From: Utricularia gibba
Taxonomy: Eukaryota > Streptophyta > Magnoliopsida > Lamiales > Lentibulariaceae
Direction: 5' to 3'
DNA length: 29,640 nt
Assembly (NCBI GenBank): GCA_002189035.1
Contig: NEEC01000103.1
Coordinates: 1 to 29,640, forward strand
The notes under the pieces are model-generated. The model saw only the letters and a program-made list of their open reading frames with translations, did not search any database and had not been told where the DNA came from. Below, one piece after another: positions 10,390 to 22,068 of this stretch (positions are counted from its first letter, which is position 1; each line of letters starts with the position of its first letter). Position numbers and translations under genes: made by a program.

Positions 10390-11540
10390 CGTTCCAGAGC
10401 TCATCTTCCTTCCTTAGATTCTGTAATAGTTTGACTGTTGTTCGTCAATAAAAATAAGTTTCAAATTCGGGCACAGCAAAGCACCTTTGTCTGGAAGCTC
10501 CAAGTACGAGACATTAGCACCGACTAGTGATCTGTGCATCACATCATCCACGATCTCTACCTCTCCTATACAACCCAGATGACGCCCATAGAGTTGTACG
10601 GATCATCCACTTTTGCTGCTGTCGGTTCCCTTCCCGAGGTAAAAAAATAAAAAGAAAACCGACATGGGCCAATACATGCACATTTATAGTATCATTAAGA
10701 TATGTCACGTTTTAACAAAATTAAAATAACATATTAAACAAAATCTAATGTGTCATAAAGCGGTTGACAGGAGAGATCCCGGTGACGTCACATTTCTATT
10801 TTTTTTATTGTCATATTAATTTGTTATGATGGCCCAATGGATAGAGCACGCAGGCCCTATTATAATTTGCGTGGCCCAGCCCAGCCCAAATTGAATTCAG
10901 TTGAACTGCTCAACGACCTCCCCCTTGATCGACTTGACTAATTTCTTCCATGGTTCAAACGTAGTGGCTGTGGACTATTACATCTACCAAGCACTACCCC
11001 TGTTAGTTCAACTAACGTGTGATCCCAAAGTCTCAACCAATTTGATCATTCGAAATACGAATGATCGAAAATTGATTATACTGTAAGAGTGTGTTTAGTA
11101 GAATAGTAATTATCTATTAAAATCATTTATTTTTATATAAATACATATCATATGATTATAATCGAATTCTATTTCAAAACTTTTAATCTTTCATAAATAT
11201 ATTAAAACTTATGAATGAGTAGCATTCCTAAATTTTTTGCACTTTTTGGAGTAAGATGGTATTTGATAATAAGATTACTTGTGAAGCGTTTTTTCAAAAA
11301 CGTAATTTGTTCAAATTAATAGGAGAAAAAAGTTTTGGATTTATAGGAGTGTTTTACAAATGAGGGTATTTAGAGTGATGTACAAAGTTAGTAAGAAGGA
11401 TTTGGGTATGAGTTGGTGCTAGGCTTTAAGGAGTGGAGGGACCAAAGATTCGGTGACAGATAAGCTACCAACCAGATTAATGAAGATGCAAGTCTAACTT
11501 ATTATGGAAAGAAATCCTCGCCTCACTCCATCTCTTCCTT
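10390..11540. other. Intergenic between the TGA gene and CYP96A
   Basis: TGA 3' flank, then AT-rich DNA. A cluster of GGCCCA/GCCCA motifs occurs at about 10830-10890. No gene is recognised. Confidence 0.55.
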
Positions 11541-11549
11541 TATATATAT
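11541..11549 (+). promoter_or_regulatory. Probable TATA box of the CYP96A gene
   Basis: TATATATAT lies about 80 bp before the ATG at 11629. Confidence 0.5.
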
Positions 11550-11628
11550 CACCTCCCCCTTCAAGACAGAAAGCAAAGCTTGTGTGCACTTGATCTTTCA
11601 GGGATCATTCCTTCATTCATTCCAAGGG

Positions 11629-13223
11629 ATGGGGATGGACAGCTTCCAGATCCTTGCCTGTGCCCTGCTGCTCTGTGCTTTCTTCTTGTGGTGTTTGATC
11701 AGCACGGATGGGGAGCCGTGGGACTGGTTTTTCTTGGGGAATCTCCCGAGCTTGCTGCGCCACGTTCACCGTGTTCATGATCGGTGTGCTTGGGTTATGG
11801 AGAAGGTTGGAGGGACTTTTGAGTTGAAGGGGCCATGGTTCATGGACATGGATCTGCTGGCCACTGCCGATCCGGCGAATGTTCACTTTATCATGTCTGA
11901 GAACTTTGTTAATTTTCCTAAAGGAGGTGAGTTTAAGAAGATTTTCGATGTGTTGGGAGATGGGATTTTCAACTCCGATGGGGAGGCATGGCGGAGCCAG
12001 AGGAAACAGGCCAGAATCTTGATTACTCACGATCGTTTTCGCCGGTTCTTGGTGGGAACCAGCGCTTCAAAAGTGGAAAAAGGTTGATATGGTGCCTACT
12101 GTAATTTGACTTTATGGTTCTTTTCTTTCTTTTTTTTTCACTGGACTACTGAACTCTGCTCCGCAGGTCTTGTTCCGGTGCTTGATATGGTAGCTGAAAA
12201 GGGGTGGTGATCGACTTGCAAGATATTTTCCAGAGGTTTACTTTCGACACGACGTGTATATTGGTGACAGGGTATGATCCAGGGTGCCTCTCCCTGGATC
12301 TCCCCGATGTTCCCTTCTCCGCCGCCATGGATGCGGCGGAGGAAGCTATATTCGTACGCCATATCTTCCCGGAAATTCTATGGAAGGTCGGGAAGTTCAT
12401 TGGAATCGGCCCCGAACAGAAGCTGAAAAAAGCACCCTCTGTTCTGGACGGTGTGATCAACCATTACATCACCCTGAAGCGCCAGGAACTCTCCAGCTCC
12501 ACTGAAAATGGCGATCAGGGAGTTGATTTGTTAACCTCCTACATCAAAGGAGAAGAATCCATCGACCCCGTCAAAGACGACGAGTTCCTCAGAGACACCA
12601 TCCTCAATTTCATGATCGCTGGCCGTGACACTACCAGCTCTGCCTTGACATGGTTTATCTGGCTGGTTTCCACGCACCCGGAGATAGAAAGCAAAATCAG
12701 GGAAGAACTAAACTCCATCATCCCAGCAAGCGAATCCCAAAAACGTAGGCTTTTCAAACCAGAAGAGCTCCAAAACCTCACGTACCTACACAGCGCCCTC
12801 TGTGAATCCTTGAGACTCTACCCGCCAGTCCCTTTTCAACACAAGTCCCCTGTGGAGCCCGTGGTTCTCCCCAGTGGGCACCGAGTTCATCCCAAGATGA
12901 AGGTGATGTTTTCGATATATTCCATGGGAAGAATGGATTGCATCTGGGGTAAAGACTCAAAGGATTTCAAACCAGAGCGATGGATCACCGACAGGGGAAC
13001 CATCAAATACGAGCCTTCTTACAAGTTCATGGCGTTCAATGCCGGACCCAGAACTTGCCTTGGCAAAGAAGTGGCGTTCACACAGCTGAAAACCGTAGCC
13101 GCTGCGATTCTTCACAACTATCAAATTGAGATGGTGAAGGGACATGATGTGAGCCCCAACGTTTCCGTCATCCTGTACATGAAACATGGGCTGAAGGTTA
13201 GGGTAACCAAGAGATGGAGTTAA
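11629..13223 (+). CDS. Cytochrome P450, CYP96A-type (fatty acid/alkane hydroxylase family), frameshifted as given
   Basis: ER-bound monooxygenase of the CYP86 clan; the best-known CYP96A member is the wax mid-chain alkane hydroxylase MAH1. The exact substrate cannot be read here. I chose the ATG at 11629, just before the membrane anchor (ILACALLLCAFFLWCL). Exon 1 is 11629-12082 (FVNFPKGGEFKKIFDVLGDG is family-typical) and exon 2 is 12167-13223, with a phase-1 GT-AG intron. Visible motifs: I-helix AGRDTTSSALTW, K-helix ESLR, FKPERW and haem loop FNAGPRTCLG. After EKGLVPVLDMVAEKG the frame fails at GGGG 12201-12204 and meets TGA at 12208, truncating at about 165 residues. The next frame continues as VIDLQDIFQRFTFDTTC. 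With one more G the protein has 503 residues, the normal length. An alternative acceptor at GAAAAG/GGG would restore frame but remove about 11 conserved residues. Confidence 0.92.
12201..12204 (+). other. Frameshift site in the CYP96A gene
   Basis: A G4 run where G5 would read K-G-V-V-I-D-L, matching the family. As given it leads to TGA four bases later. Confidence 0.75.
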
Positions 13224-15847
13224 GATTCATTCCCTTCGTGTCTGTGTGTGTGTGCGTGTGTGTTTTGCTGCATCCAGTCCATGTAATAATCCTTCCACGA
13301 AGCCCCTGTACTACTACTGTATATCAGATAATGAAGGCCGAGGGGCACACACAAAATTGATAAAGGACGAGGAAAACTCCATGTTCGACTCCTCTAACAT
13401 CATGGAGAAGTTTTCATGCCAGGGACACGGACACGGACTCGGACACGATGATGATTCTGCATAATCACGTCGACCGCAGACATTAATTTCATGATGAAAT
13501 TCTGGGACAGGTGCCGTGAGAAAATTAACATGCAACCAACTTATTTATATCGTTAACGACGTATAGGGTTGTCTGCGTTCCTAGGACACGAACGCAGACT
13601 AATTTGTCCGTGTGGCCGAATAATGATATTCTTCTTCATGGCACCAGGTCGGCCCCTTCGCTTACATCCACATGCCATCGCTGTAATGATTCTCATGATG
13701 TTACGGCAGATTTCATCAGAAACCGACACTTTTTTTTTTCCTTAGCTTTTTGGGCGAGTTTTAAAATTATTACAAGTGGGTTTTAATCATCTAACCGATA
13801 CTCTGAGCGTAATCTAACTGCTAACTGGACCAGCGACTTAAATGACTCCAGTTTAAGTAGCTAGTGGCTGCAGGGAACTGAGGACATCTCATGGTGCCTA
13901 ATCCACAAATATAAAGTATGTTCCGTACACATTATCAAAATGAGAATAAAATTTAAAGCCTTCTAAAAAATTTCAAAAAAGGTTCCAAAAGGAAAAAAAA
14001 AAAAAATGTCTTGTTGTAATATTAGAAATTCAGTTGTAACAGTACATAAATAATATTTTTACTCCTTGTATAAAAAAGAGAATTTGAGAATTATTCTGTA
14101 TTTACTCTTTTTTGGACGATTCTTCTTCGTTTGTGAACATCATCACCTTGAATTATTGCGTTCGGATTCGTCCCCGGCCCCTGGACACAATAACTTTCAG
14201 CATTGTGTTGGTCGCGAAAGAAAAGCAGGGTTATTTTGCATCTTCATCCAGTGACGACCAACGATTTTCTTTCTTTTCCCGGCGAGAAACCATGTGGCAA
14301 AGCAGTATCATGATGGCTTGAATTGGTGTTAGTTGTTGCTTCTGAAACTGGGTTTTACTTGCCCCTATGATCCTCGGAAGCTTCCACTAGTGTGATCAAG
14401 AGGCTTGACATTGAGGGGCGATGAGGAGATGGGCATGAACACAGACGTATAATGAGATAGCAGTAGCAGGAACGTGGCTCGTCGTTAGCTGCAGTTATCA
14501 GATTGCGTTGCCTCTCGCAGTCCTCCACTGCATCGCGTTGTTAATGTCATTTATTACCACAGAATGAGTACCTCATGCACGTTAGCAATCTTAATTAACA
14601 ACAGCGTTACGTAGAGTGGGCTACGTCATGTCGTTTTTACGCTCGACCCTAAATAATGTGTTGTAATAATCCACAACCATATCATGGTAGTTTAATGCTC
14701 ACAGATTCTGCTTCAAGCTATGACTAAACACCCTAGGGAATCAACCAATCTCTAGCGCAGTTCTTCAACTTTCTCACACGCAGTTACCCGCTTGCCCACA
14801 GACTGCACATTTGGCACCAAGGATTCTGATTTCTGAACAGAAGAGATGTCATTCGGAACCCAATGACATCCCTCCTGCTCATCGGATCCTGAGCTTGAAC
14901 ACAAGATCTGTAGCGGGAGTGGCTAGGACATGAACAACCGCGGTGGTTGGGCGTAGGGCTGTAATAATCTGCGTGATCTCGGAGATGGGAAGAAGAAGAC
15001 AAGGGTGAAGTTGCAAGGAATGCTAGGCGGTGGTGAGTGTAGGGTGATGGCCACTTGGAGGGAGACGCCTGGTCCCTGAATTTATTCACTGCGCACACCT
15101 TTTCAAACACGTCTGCATCCTTTCCCACCCCACCCAACCTAACCTCCAGCTACTTGCCCGATACACTGCAGCAGGATGCGCATTCTGGAATCGAAGGAGC
15201 TCCAAAATTACCCATTCATCGCGTCATCAATGGGATTCCAGGAAGAGATTTTAGGAACTCGGTTTTGTTCAGATACAGTAGGGTTGGTGAAGATGCTGGC
15301 TTTATGTCCCATCGTCGTCAGCAGTACATGACATCAGCAACTTATTTTCCTTTTATTTATTTTTTTTAATTTCTGTATATTTTTAAATTAGGAGCCCTAA
15401 ACCACCACAGGGATTTTTCTCAGATGCACGTGCCGAGGCCCAAATTGTATTGGGCTCTTTCGGCTTTGCATTGGGCTTAATTCACATTATACATAACTGC
15501 TCATGCCTAAAAGTGGATTTTGCACGGGAGGCCCGCCCATTAATTCACCCTTCTTTTTATAGCATGTAAATCGAGGCAAATCCAGAATTCTAGTAATTAT
15601 GGGCCGTTCAAAGAAAAAACTGAAAGTAGTGGGATCGCATTGTAATTATTGGAAGATGGTGTCCCCAGGTTTGAATAGTGAACAAATCCTTCGTGTATGC
15701 TCAGATGAACAATCCCAAGAAACTGCAGATTGAATGAATGGCGCAGTGAAGGTAGAACGTAACTCCTACAAACCTCTGGCATTCCTTCATTGAATTCCAA
15801 ATCTCTTCGCCTGCTGTGACTAAGTGTGAAACTGCTCTTCCCCTGTC
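13224..15847. other. Intergenic, 2.6 kb, no recognised gene
   Basis: CYP96A 3' flank with a (GT)n stretch (13242-13262), a short GGACAC-type repeat near 13422-13450, an A13 run at about 13998, and AT-rich DNA. A 117-codon minus-strand frame at 14784-15137 has no family resemblance. TGGGCT/GGCCCA motifs occur at about 15437-15480, ahead of the EC1 gene. Confidence 0.55.
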
Positions 15848-15854
15848 TATATAA
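15848..15854 (+). promoter_or_regulatory. TATA box of the EC1 gene
   Basis: TATATAA in the context TCTATATAAGC, 54 bp before the ATG at 15902. Confidence 0.65.
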
Positions 15855-15901
15855 GCAGCTTATCATCTAGTGGATCATGTAAAAAGCAAGCCTTGGAAAC
15901 C

Positions 15902-16294
15902 ATGGATTCCACGTCCAAGCTACTTCCAGTTCTTATTGTTCTCTGCCTGTTTGCATCATCCAACACCGCAACGGGCAGGAGGCTCGATATGAAGCCACTG
16001 TCTTCGTTGTCGTCTCTGGCAGTCCGACTGAAGTTGGAGGAAGTGGAGGGATCATCTAATTGTTGGGACTCTCTGCTGCAACTCCAGTCCTGCACTGCTG
16101 AAGTCCTGCTGTTTTTCCTCAATGGTGAGACATATCTAGGGCCGGGTTGCTGCCGGGCAATCAAAGTGATCGAGCACGAGTGCTGGCCGTCCATGCTTGG
16201 TTCCCTTGGCTACACATCGGAGGAAGGAGATGTCCTACTTGGCTACTGTGATGCTAGCTCTGCTGTGCCGCCGCCACCGCCTAAGACTCACTGA
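15902..16294 (+). CDS. EC1: Egg-cell-secreted protein EC1-like (prolamin-like domain)
   Basis: Intronless gene for a 130-residue secreted protein. In Arabidopsis, EC1 proteins are released from the egg cell on sperm arrival and promote sperm activation and gamete fusion. I chose the ATG at 15902: it directly starts the signal peptide (MDSTSKLLPVLIVLCLFASS). The mature part shows both EC1 signature segments: CWDSLLQLQSC...FFLNGETYLGPGCC, then IEHECWPSMLGSLGYTSEEG and GYCDAS. Six cysteines can form the three disulfides of the prolamin-like fold. The C-terminal PPPPPKTH tail is short and proline-rich. It is tail to tail with the kinesin gene (164 bp between stops), so the 3' UTRs may overlap. 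Confidence 0.95.
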   Translation: MDSTSKLLPVLIVLCLFASSNTATGRRLDMKPLSSLSSLAVRLKLEEVEGSSNCWDSLLQLQSCTAEVLLFFLNGETYLGPGCCRAIKVIEHECWPSMLGSLGYTSEEGDVLLGYCDASSAVPPPPPKTH

Positions 16295-16458
16295 ACATCT
16301 CGCTCTAACATATTGTTGCACTGAAGTAACAGATGTGTAGTTTTCTAAATTTCTAATGTAATAAGCTTTTACCCCCACGGTTCTTGATATTCTGAAGATC
16401 AAAGTGAACCAGTAAAACTTAACTTGCAACAGCATGAACTTCACAACAAAACTTCCCA

Positions 16459-19400
16459 TCACAGAACAGACATCAGGCTGCTTTTAAAACTACATATTCC
16501 CATGCGAGACTTGGGAGCAAGCTTGAGGTTGAAAATATCTTCAGAAGGAAGGTGGCCCGGTTCAATAAATCCGAGCAGCTTTGCAACAAGATATGCACTT
16601 CTTGTAGCATGATCGATGCTATCGGTTTTGCTCCATACCTGGTGAGCCAACTTTAGCCTTCTCACTTTGGTGTTGAGATCAATTCCCCACTCCAGAAAGA
16701 GGGACTCACGCTCTTGCTCTGAAAACTTCTTCGACATCTGATGACTCAGCATTCGCCTCTCTTGACGTAGTGCACTGGCGCTGTTCTTCGTGGAAAATAT
16801 ATCAAATTACTGAGAGAAGGAGAAGCAAGTCTGATGACTAACTTGCCTGGAAGAACGTGTTAGGCACCTTAGATTTGCTTTAGCTGTCACCCCACGAGGG
16901 GATTTATCTTCCAAGAACTTGATTCTCCTGATTTCCAGCTCCATGTATATGGCATCGGCAGGATCCCCTCGGAAAAGCAAGAAAAAGTACGTTCTGTGTG
17001 CGAGTGATATATTGTAAACATGCCAAAGCTGAATTATTTCTCTCTGGAGTCTTTTGAACTCAATTGGCCAACTGGTAAGTCCTCTTAGCTCATCTTTGTT
17101 CGCAGATGCTTCCGTGACATTCAATGCTGTATGCTCACCCTCCTTCGATGAACCATCTTCTACCTGCACAAAAGATTCCAAGTAAGAGAAATGATACAAA
17201 AAGACAAGCAGGTTCTCTAGTTTCCTGTGTTGTGGTCATGAGCATTTAAAACCTTTGCATTTGGGGTGTTGATTTCACTGTCAAGTGTAATTTCTGGAAG
17301 CATTTGAAGGTACTTTCTTGATAAAATTTCCTCACAAGGAGCTTCTTCAGATACATGTATTTCAATTTGACCAATCTCAGTTTCTTTCTCAAATCTCTTG
17401 TATTCGCTCATTTTTAGAGGAGAAGCTGTTTCTCTGCTGATACTTTCTGTGCAGCTTTTGCATCTGGTTAGCTTCAAGAATACACCATCCATCTTAAGCC
17501 GATGCCTTGAAGGCTGAATTTCCAGAGATGCAATATCAAGGTATTGAATGGAGCTGTACTTTTTCCCATTCGGTGTACTGGTGCTCGATGAAGTTACACT
17601 TCCCTTCACTTCATCATCGTCCTTTAAGTCCGATTTCATCGAAGCAGAGTCTTTCATCGGAGGACTAAATTCAGGAAGGCTGTTGGTAACATGTGCTTCA
17701 GCATGAAATCTCGGAACTGAATATGAGAAACTAGATCCTGGGGCGCCTTCATGGCTGATATAATGGAGCTCCCTGCACTCATCCATGGCGATGTGGTTGC
17801 TTTGCAGCTCAATCTCGTCACCAACAGGACCTGCACACTCATAGTCACTAGAATGTGGGCTGCTTATTAAAGCCCTTGGACCCGCAGTGATGCCTGAATG
17901 CCCCTCACTGTATAAAACTTTAGCAAAATGATCCCTTGAGCTGCTCCTACAAAGCATAAAAGCCTCTAGATCCTGGATTTCGGAATCTGGAGATGCCTGC
18001 ACTCTGATTTGTGGGTAGTCTCTGGGTTCCATCTGAAGAGATGAATCCGCAAATTGATCAACAGAGGAGAATGGCTGGTACATGAATAGGATACGTATGA
18101 ATGAATAATTACATACTTGCATTGCGGCTCTTGCATCTCCTTCCAGCATGTCCAGACATTCTTTGACTTGAGATTGCGCAATGTCTCTTTGCAGAATCAG
18201 AGCTTTGATCTCCTTCTCAAGCTGCATGGAATAAAATAAACGTCAAATAAACACTCTGATTGAAGAACACCCCACCACCTTCACTCAAAAAAAACTTGAT
18301 TTCAAGAAACATTATGATCAGTTACCCTGTCGATTTGAGTGTCTTTCTTCTTGATTATAATGGCATTGCTCGACTGGCTGTTCCTTAGCTCACTTTCTAG
18401 CCTTGCAACCTCCTTCTTCAAACGCCTCACTACTGCCTTATCTTTGACAGTGACATTGACTTGCACGTTCGCTGACATTTTCATGGTGCATTGTGCAAAG
18501 AGAAGTGTGTCATGAGCTTCCTCGATGCAACTACGAGCAGGGCTCATTGTGCAGATGAGAGCTGTCCGAGCATTTTCTCTATGAGATATATGCAGAAACC
18601 CCATTAACACAGAATCTCTGGAAGGGAAGTGACTACAGTATTCCTTGCTGCAAGGAGATGTACATATAACCATTAACGACAAAAGCCACACAAATGCATT
18701 GTTTGTAAGGGAGGATACTACACTAGTTACCTCAGCATAGGTGTGTCTCCTTCTGAATGCGGCAAACCATGGTTCATTTGGGAGCAATCATCCACTGTCG
18801 TGTGCTCAATAGCAGCCAGATCAACGAAGTCCTGGGATGAGACTAAGTATTATAAGTATCAAAATCAGTAGCTCCTTAACTGTCATCCTACAATTGCTGT
18901 TACAAAGAAAGCATACCAAAGAAGCAGCAAGTGTACAGATGTTATTTCCCTTGCCCCGGAGCACCTTTTCCGAGCTTTCAACTGTCTGCAAGATAAAGTG
19001 AATGAAATATGTATGTGCTGCAGCTGCAAGAAAATGATGTTGCGGGAGGTGGAGACAAGTACCAGTCTGATTATATGTTGGGACAGAGGGCTCGTTTCAT
19101 TAACCAATGCTTCCCCATTCCATTTTTCCTCTAGAAAATCCGAGCAGCAATTGAAAACAGGGTTCTGTTGAAATTCTTCACTGCAACAGAGTTCGAAAAG
19201 ACTTACCTAGAAAGCTTGAGACCAGCTGAGTTGCATGATCTCTCTCCCTCAGTGTTTCTTCTTTAAAAATCTCCACCATTTTTCCTTTCTGTATATTTGT
19301 TTTTCGTAGAGGTTATCAGTTGATGACAAAATCATCCTATCCAACACGAATGAAAGAAGTAAAAATACCGCTGGATCCAATGCAGAGTCACATGATACCC

Positions 19401-20161
19401 CCAAGGCAGACAACTTCAGGACAAAGTCTCTTTCTGGATGCTGAAACATTAAGCATCATCAGAATACGCCAAATCAGTTCATGAACTGTATCATCATTCA
19501 TTGAGACTCACCTTTTCTAGATAGTCATAAATATCAGCGATAGTATACACAATAATCCCCTTCAAAGTGTAAGTCTTTCCGCTTCGTGGTTTCCCGTAGA
19601 CGAAAATGTTTGCTGAAGAGGGTAAGAAGTAAGTCAGGATTTAGTGCAGCAACAGAGACAAAACAAGTGCCCTTACAGTTCACCCCATTGACGACTGAAA
19701 GGACAACATCCTTAACTCCTTGCTCGTAAACATCAAGTGTTGAGCAATCATCCCTAAACACCCTATCTGAGAAGAAGACGTCAGAATCAGTATCTTAAAA
19801 TAGCACACCCTTATCGAAAGCAATTCCCTCTTCTAGTTTTTTATCCATTCGTTTCATATGGGATCTTATGTTTCGGCACACACATCTGGAGACCCAAAGA
19901 GGTAAGCATCACAGTAGTATTGAAGAATCAAGCAATCGGTAAGAGAATTCCCTCACCAAATGTGTATGAAGTGGGATACATCGACTTCTCAGATGCAAGA
20001 AAACTGAAATTCTTGCAGAGTATAGTATTCTGATTGATGCATTCCCAATCCGAAACATCGTTGTTCGTAATTTCTTCATCGTTTAAGGGCCTTATCCTGA
20101 CTGACACAAAAGCCTTTTCCTTGTTCCCTATCATCATCGCCCCTTCACTCTCCATGATCAT
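16459..20161 (-). CDS. Kinesin-7, NACK-type, with degenerate motor domain; 13 exons
   Basis: Exons on the minus strand: 20161-19957, 19766-19677, 19612-19512, 19440-19369, 19288-19207, 19130-19063, 18985-18917, 18831-18731, 18647-18326, 18221-18117, 18032-17253, 17163-16843 and 16785-16459. All introns are GT-AG and phases match, giving 880 residues without a break. The motor begins VSVRIRPLNDEE. The P-loop is GKPRSGKT (about 105-112; kinesins have GQTSSGKT). Switch I is NETSPLSQH instead of NxxSSRSH. Switch II is DLAAIE instead of DLAGSE (about 233-238). The HINRSLLTL segment is unrecognisable. NARTALICTMSPARS and the neck (ARLESELR) are kept. A coiled coil and a long Ser-rich linker lead to a well-conserved NACK_C domain (about 690-870: LWHVYNISLAHRTYFFLLFRG, LLGFIEPGH). 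Canonical members drive cell-plate growth through a MAPK cascade or organise microtubules. This one is probably not an active motor. It is either a regulatory pseudo-motor or an early pseudogene. Confidence 0.9.
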
Positions 20162-22068
20162 GACAGAATCACGCCTTCCAAGTTTCTCAGGCGACCTCCG
20201 ATCATCATCTTCTTGCAAGAAGGAATCAAAGAATCCTCGGAGGTGTTTAAGCACTTAAATCTTGGACTTCTACCGTTTCAACCATTTTGCACCGTGATTC
20301 GGAGGATACAAAAGGTCAATCTCGGATAACACAACACAAATAACTGAAGACAGATTCGGTGCATGTGAGATGCCTGTCGGGATAAAAAAGTGTTCTTGAA
20401 CAAGACCCATGGGAAAAAAGTCAATTCCTTTGATGGGGCTGATGTTTCTGGTGCGATGTCAAATCGGAGGCGACATCTGATTTGCACGGGAAACGGAAAC
20501 CCAATTCCATTAAAGGACTAACACCAAAAAATCGTGCCTTTTTATCATCTTTCAAGCAGTCAGGATCCTCCTCCCTACAAAATCCAGCCCCCGGAATGAA
20601 TCTCCGTCAAAGATTCGTTTTTTTTTTATTTTCTAGAGAGTTACGAATTATCATTTACCACCTCCCCGCTGATTTTCACCATTCCGATCATATCGGAGTT
20701 AATGGAGTTCAGGCAATCAGCTTCCATGCCTTTTCACTCCGAAAAGTAAAAAAAGGAAACATTTGGACAACGAACGCACGAAGATATTTCCGCAACCTGC
20801 CATAAATGATCATTAATTACACATTTAATATTCTCATAAAGTCCCATCATATATTTGGAAAATAATTATTTTTTATATTATCCTTAATTATACCACCACC
20901 AAAACAAAAACGAAACTGGGTGCTGACTTCAACTCAGTGGCAGGAGTGACTGCTGAGCCCGGACATGGTTTTGGCAAATTGCTGACGATTATAATTATAT
21001 TAAATTTAATTCAATTATTATCATATATATTCATGATTGAAAATGATAAAAACCCTAACTTTTTAAATATCAATTCCACCGATTTGGACGAATTATTCTT
21101 TTCCTTGTCTTAAAAATGACATCATTCAAGTTGATGAAATTAGAATATTATGATTCTTTTTAATAGGATATGAAAGCTTGTTTAATATTAAAAAAAATTA
21201 ATTACATGTTTATAATTATTGATATATAATACAATAGATAAATATTCCATCACTTTTCTTATTTAATTATAAATATTTCTATCAAATACCATCAACAATA
21301 CTTTGTATAAAACATATTCATATCTTTTCGAATCAATTATTTTAGTATAAATTAATTCCAACTATATTTAATACCATATACAATAAAAGGTACCACCAAA
21401 GTATAGCTGTATAGCTCTGTATGTGATGAAATCACGTCATTACCAACTGCCCTCATCTGTAAAAGACGACCGGCGAGAATCCACCGCATCCAGAACCCAG
21501 AAACACGATATACCGACAGAAAAGGGGCCCAGCCCAAGGCCTGACCGAAGATCAACCAGGATGGACTCTTCCGTCACTCGCATCGGGTCTCCCTTAACTC
21601 CTTTAAGAAATGGGCTCTCTCCTGACAACTCCTATCCAACGGAAATGATGGGCCACCCGCTGGATGAGAGAAGCAGAGCGCAGTTCAAGGCGGAAAGACA
21701 CGCCGGGTGTTCTGTTCGTCTGTTCAGCTAACGCTAGTTGTTCATCCGCCATAGTAACCTTTTCCTCCACGCAAACCTCCCCATCATAACTTTGTGCTGC
21801 TTAGTCTCAGCTTCTTGATTGTTGTTGCTGTTAGATTTTAGGAGTTTCTGAGGATATCCCACACTGGTAGCAAATGTGGAGGTTGTCTTCCTGGATGGAA
21901 TTGGGTTCTGGGATGGTCTTATTATGGAGTATTCAAAGCAATCCAGTTTAGTTATACACAGTATATGATGTATTGTCCACCCCAGGGAGTACACACCATT
22001 ACATGAGAACTGGGGTAGGCTACAACACCATCACCATTATTTCCTCCTGTCGAAAAAAGATGGGATTT
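20162..22068. other. Intergenic between the kinesin and F5H genes
   Basis: Contains the kinesin promoter/leader (20162 to about 20480), a very AT-rich island (about 20820-21380) and a GC-richer patch with GGCCCA/TGGGCC motifs (about 21515-21660). A 102-codon plus-strand frame at 21423-21731 resembles nothing I know. The last 300 bp are the F5H 3' flank. Confidence 0.55.

Noticed and set aside
10828-10860. tRNA-like start (GGCCCAATGGATAGAGCA)
   Set aside because: Resembles an A box, but there is no B box or cloverleaf downstream.
14784-15137. 117-codon minus-strand open frame between CYP96A and EC1
   Set aside because: No recognisable domain, and it has no visible promoter or introns of a known gene.
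19131-19206. Kinesin exon extension through EFQQNPVF
   Set aside because: An earlier acceptor would add an insertion not seen in the family; the TTTTCTAG/AGG acceptor keeps phase and aligns directly to the family.
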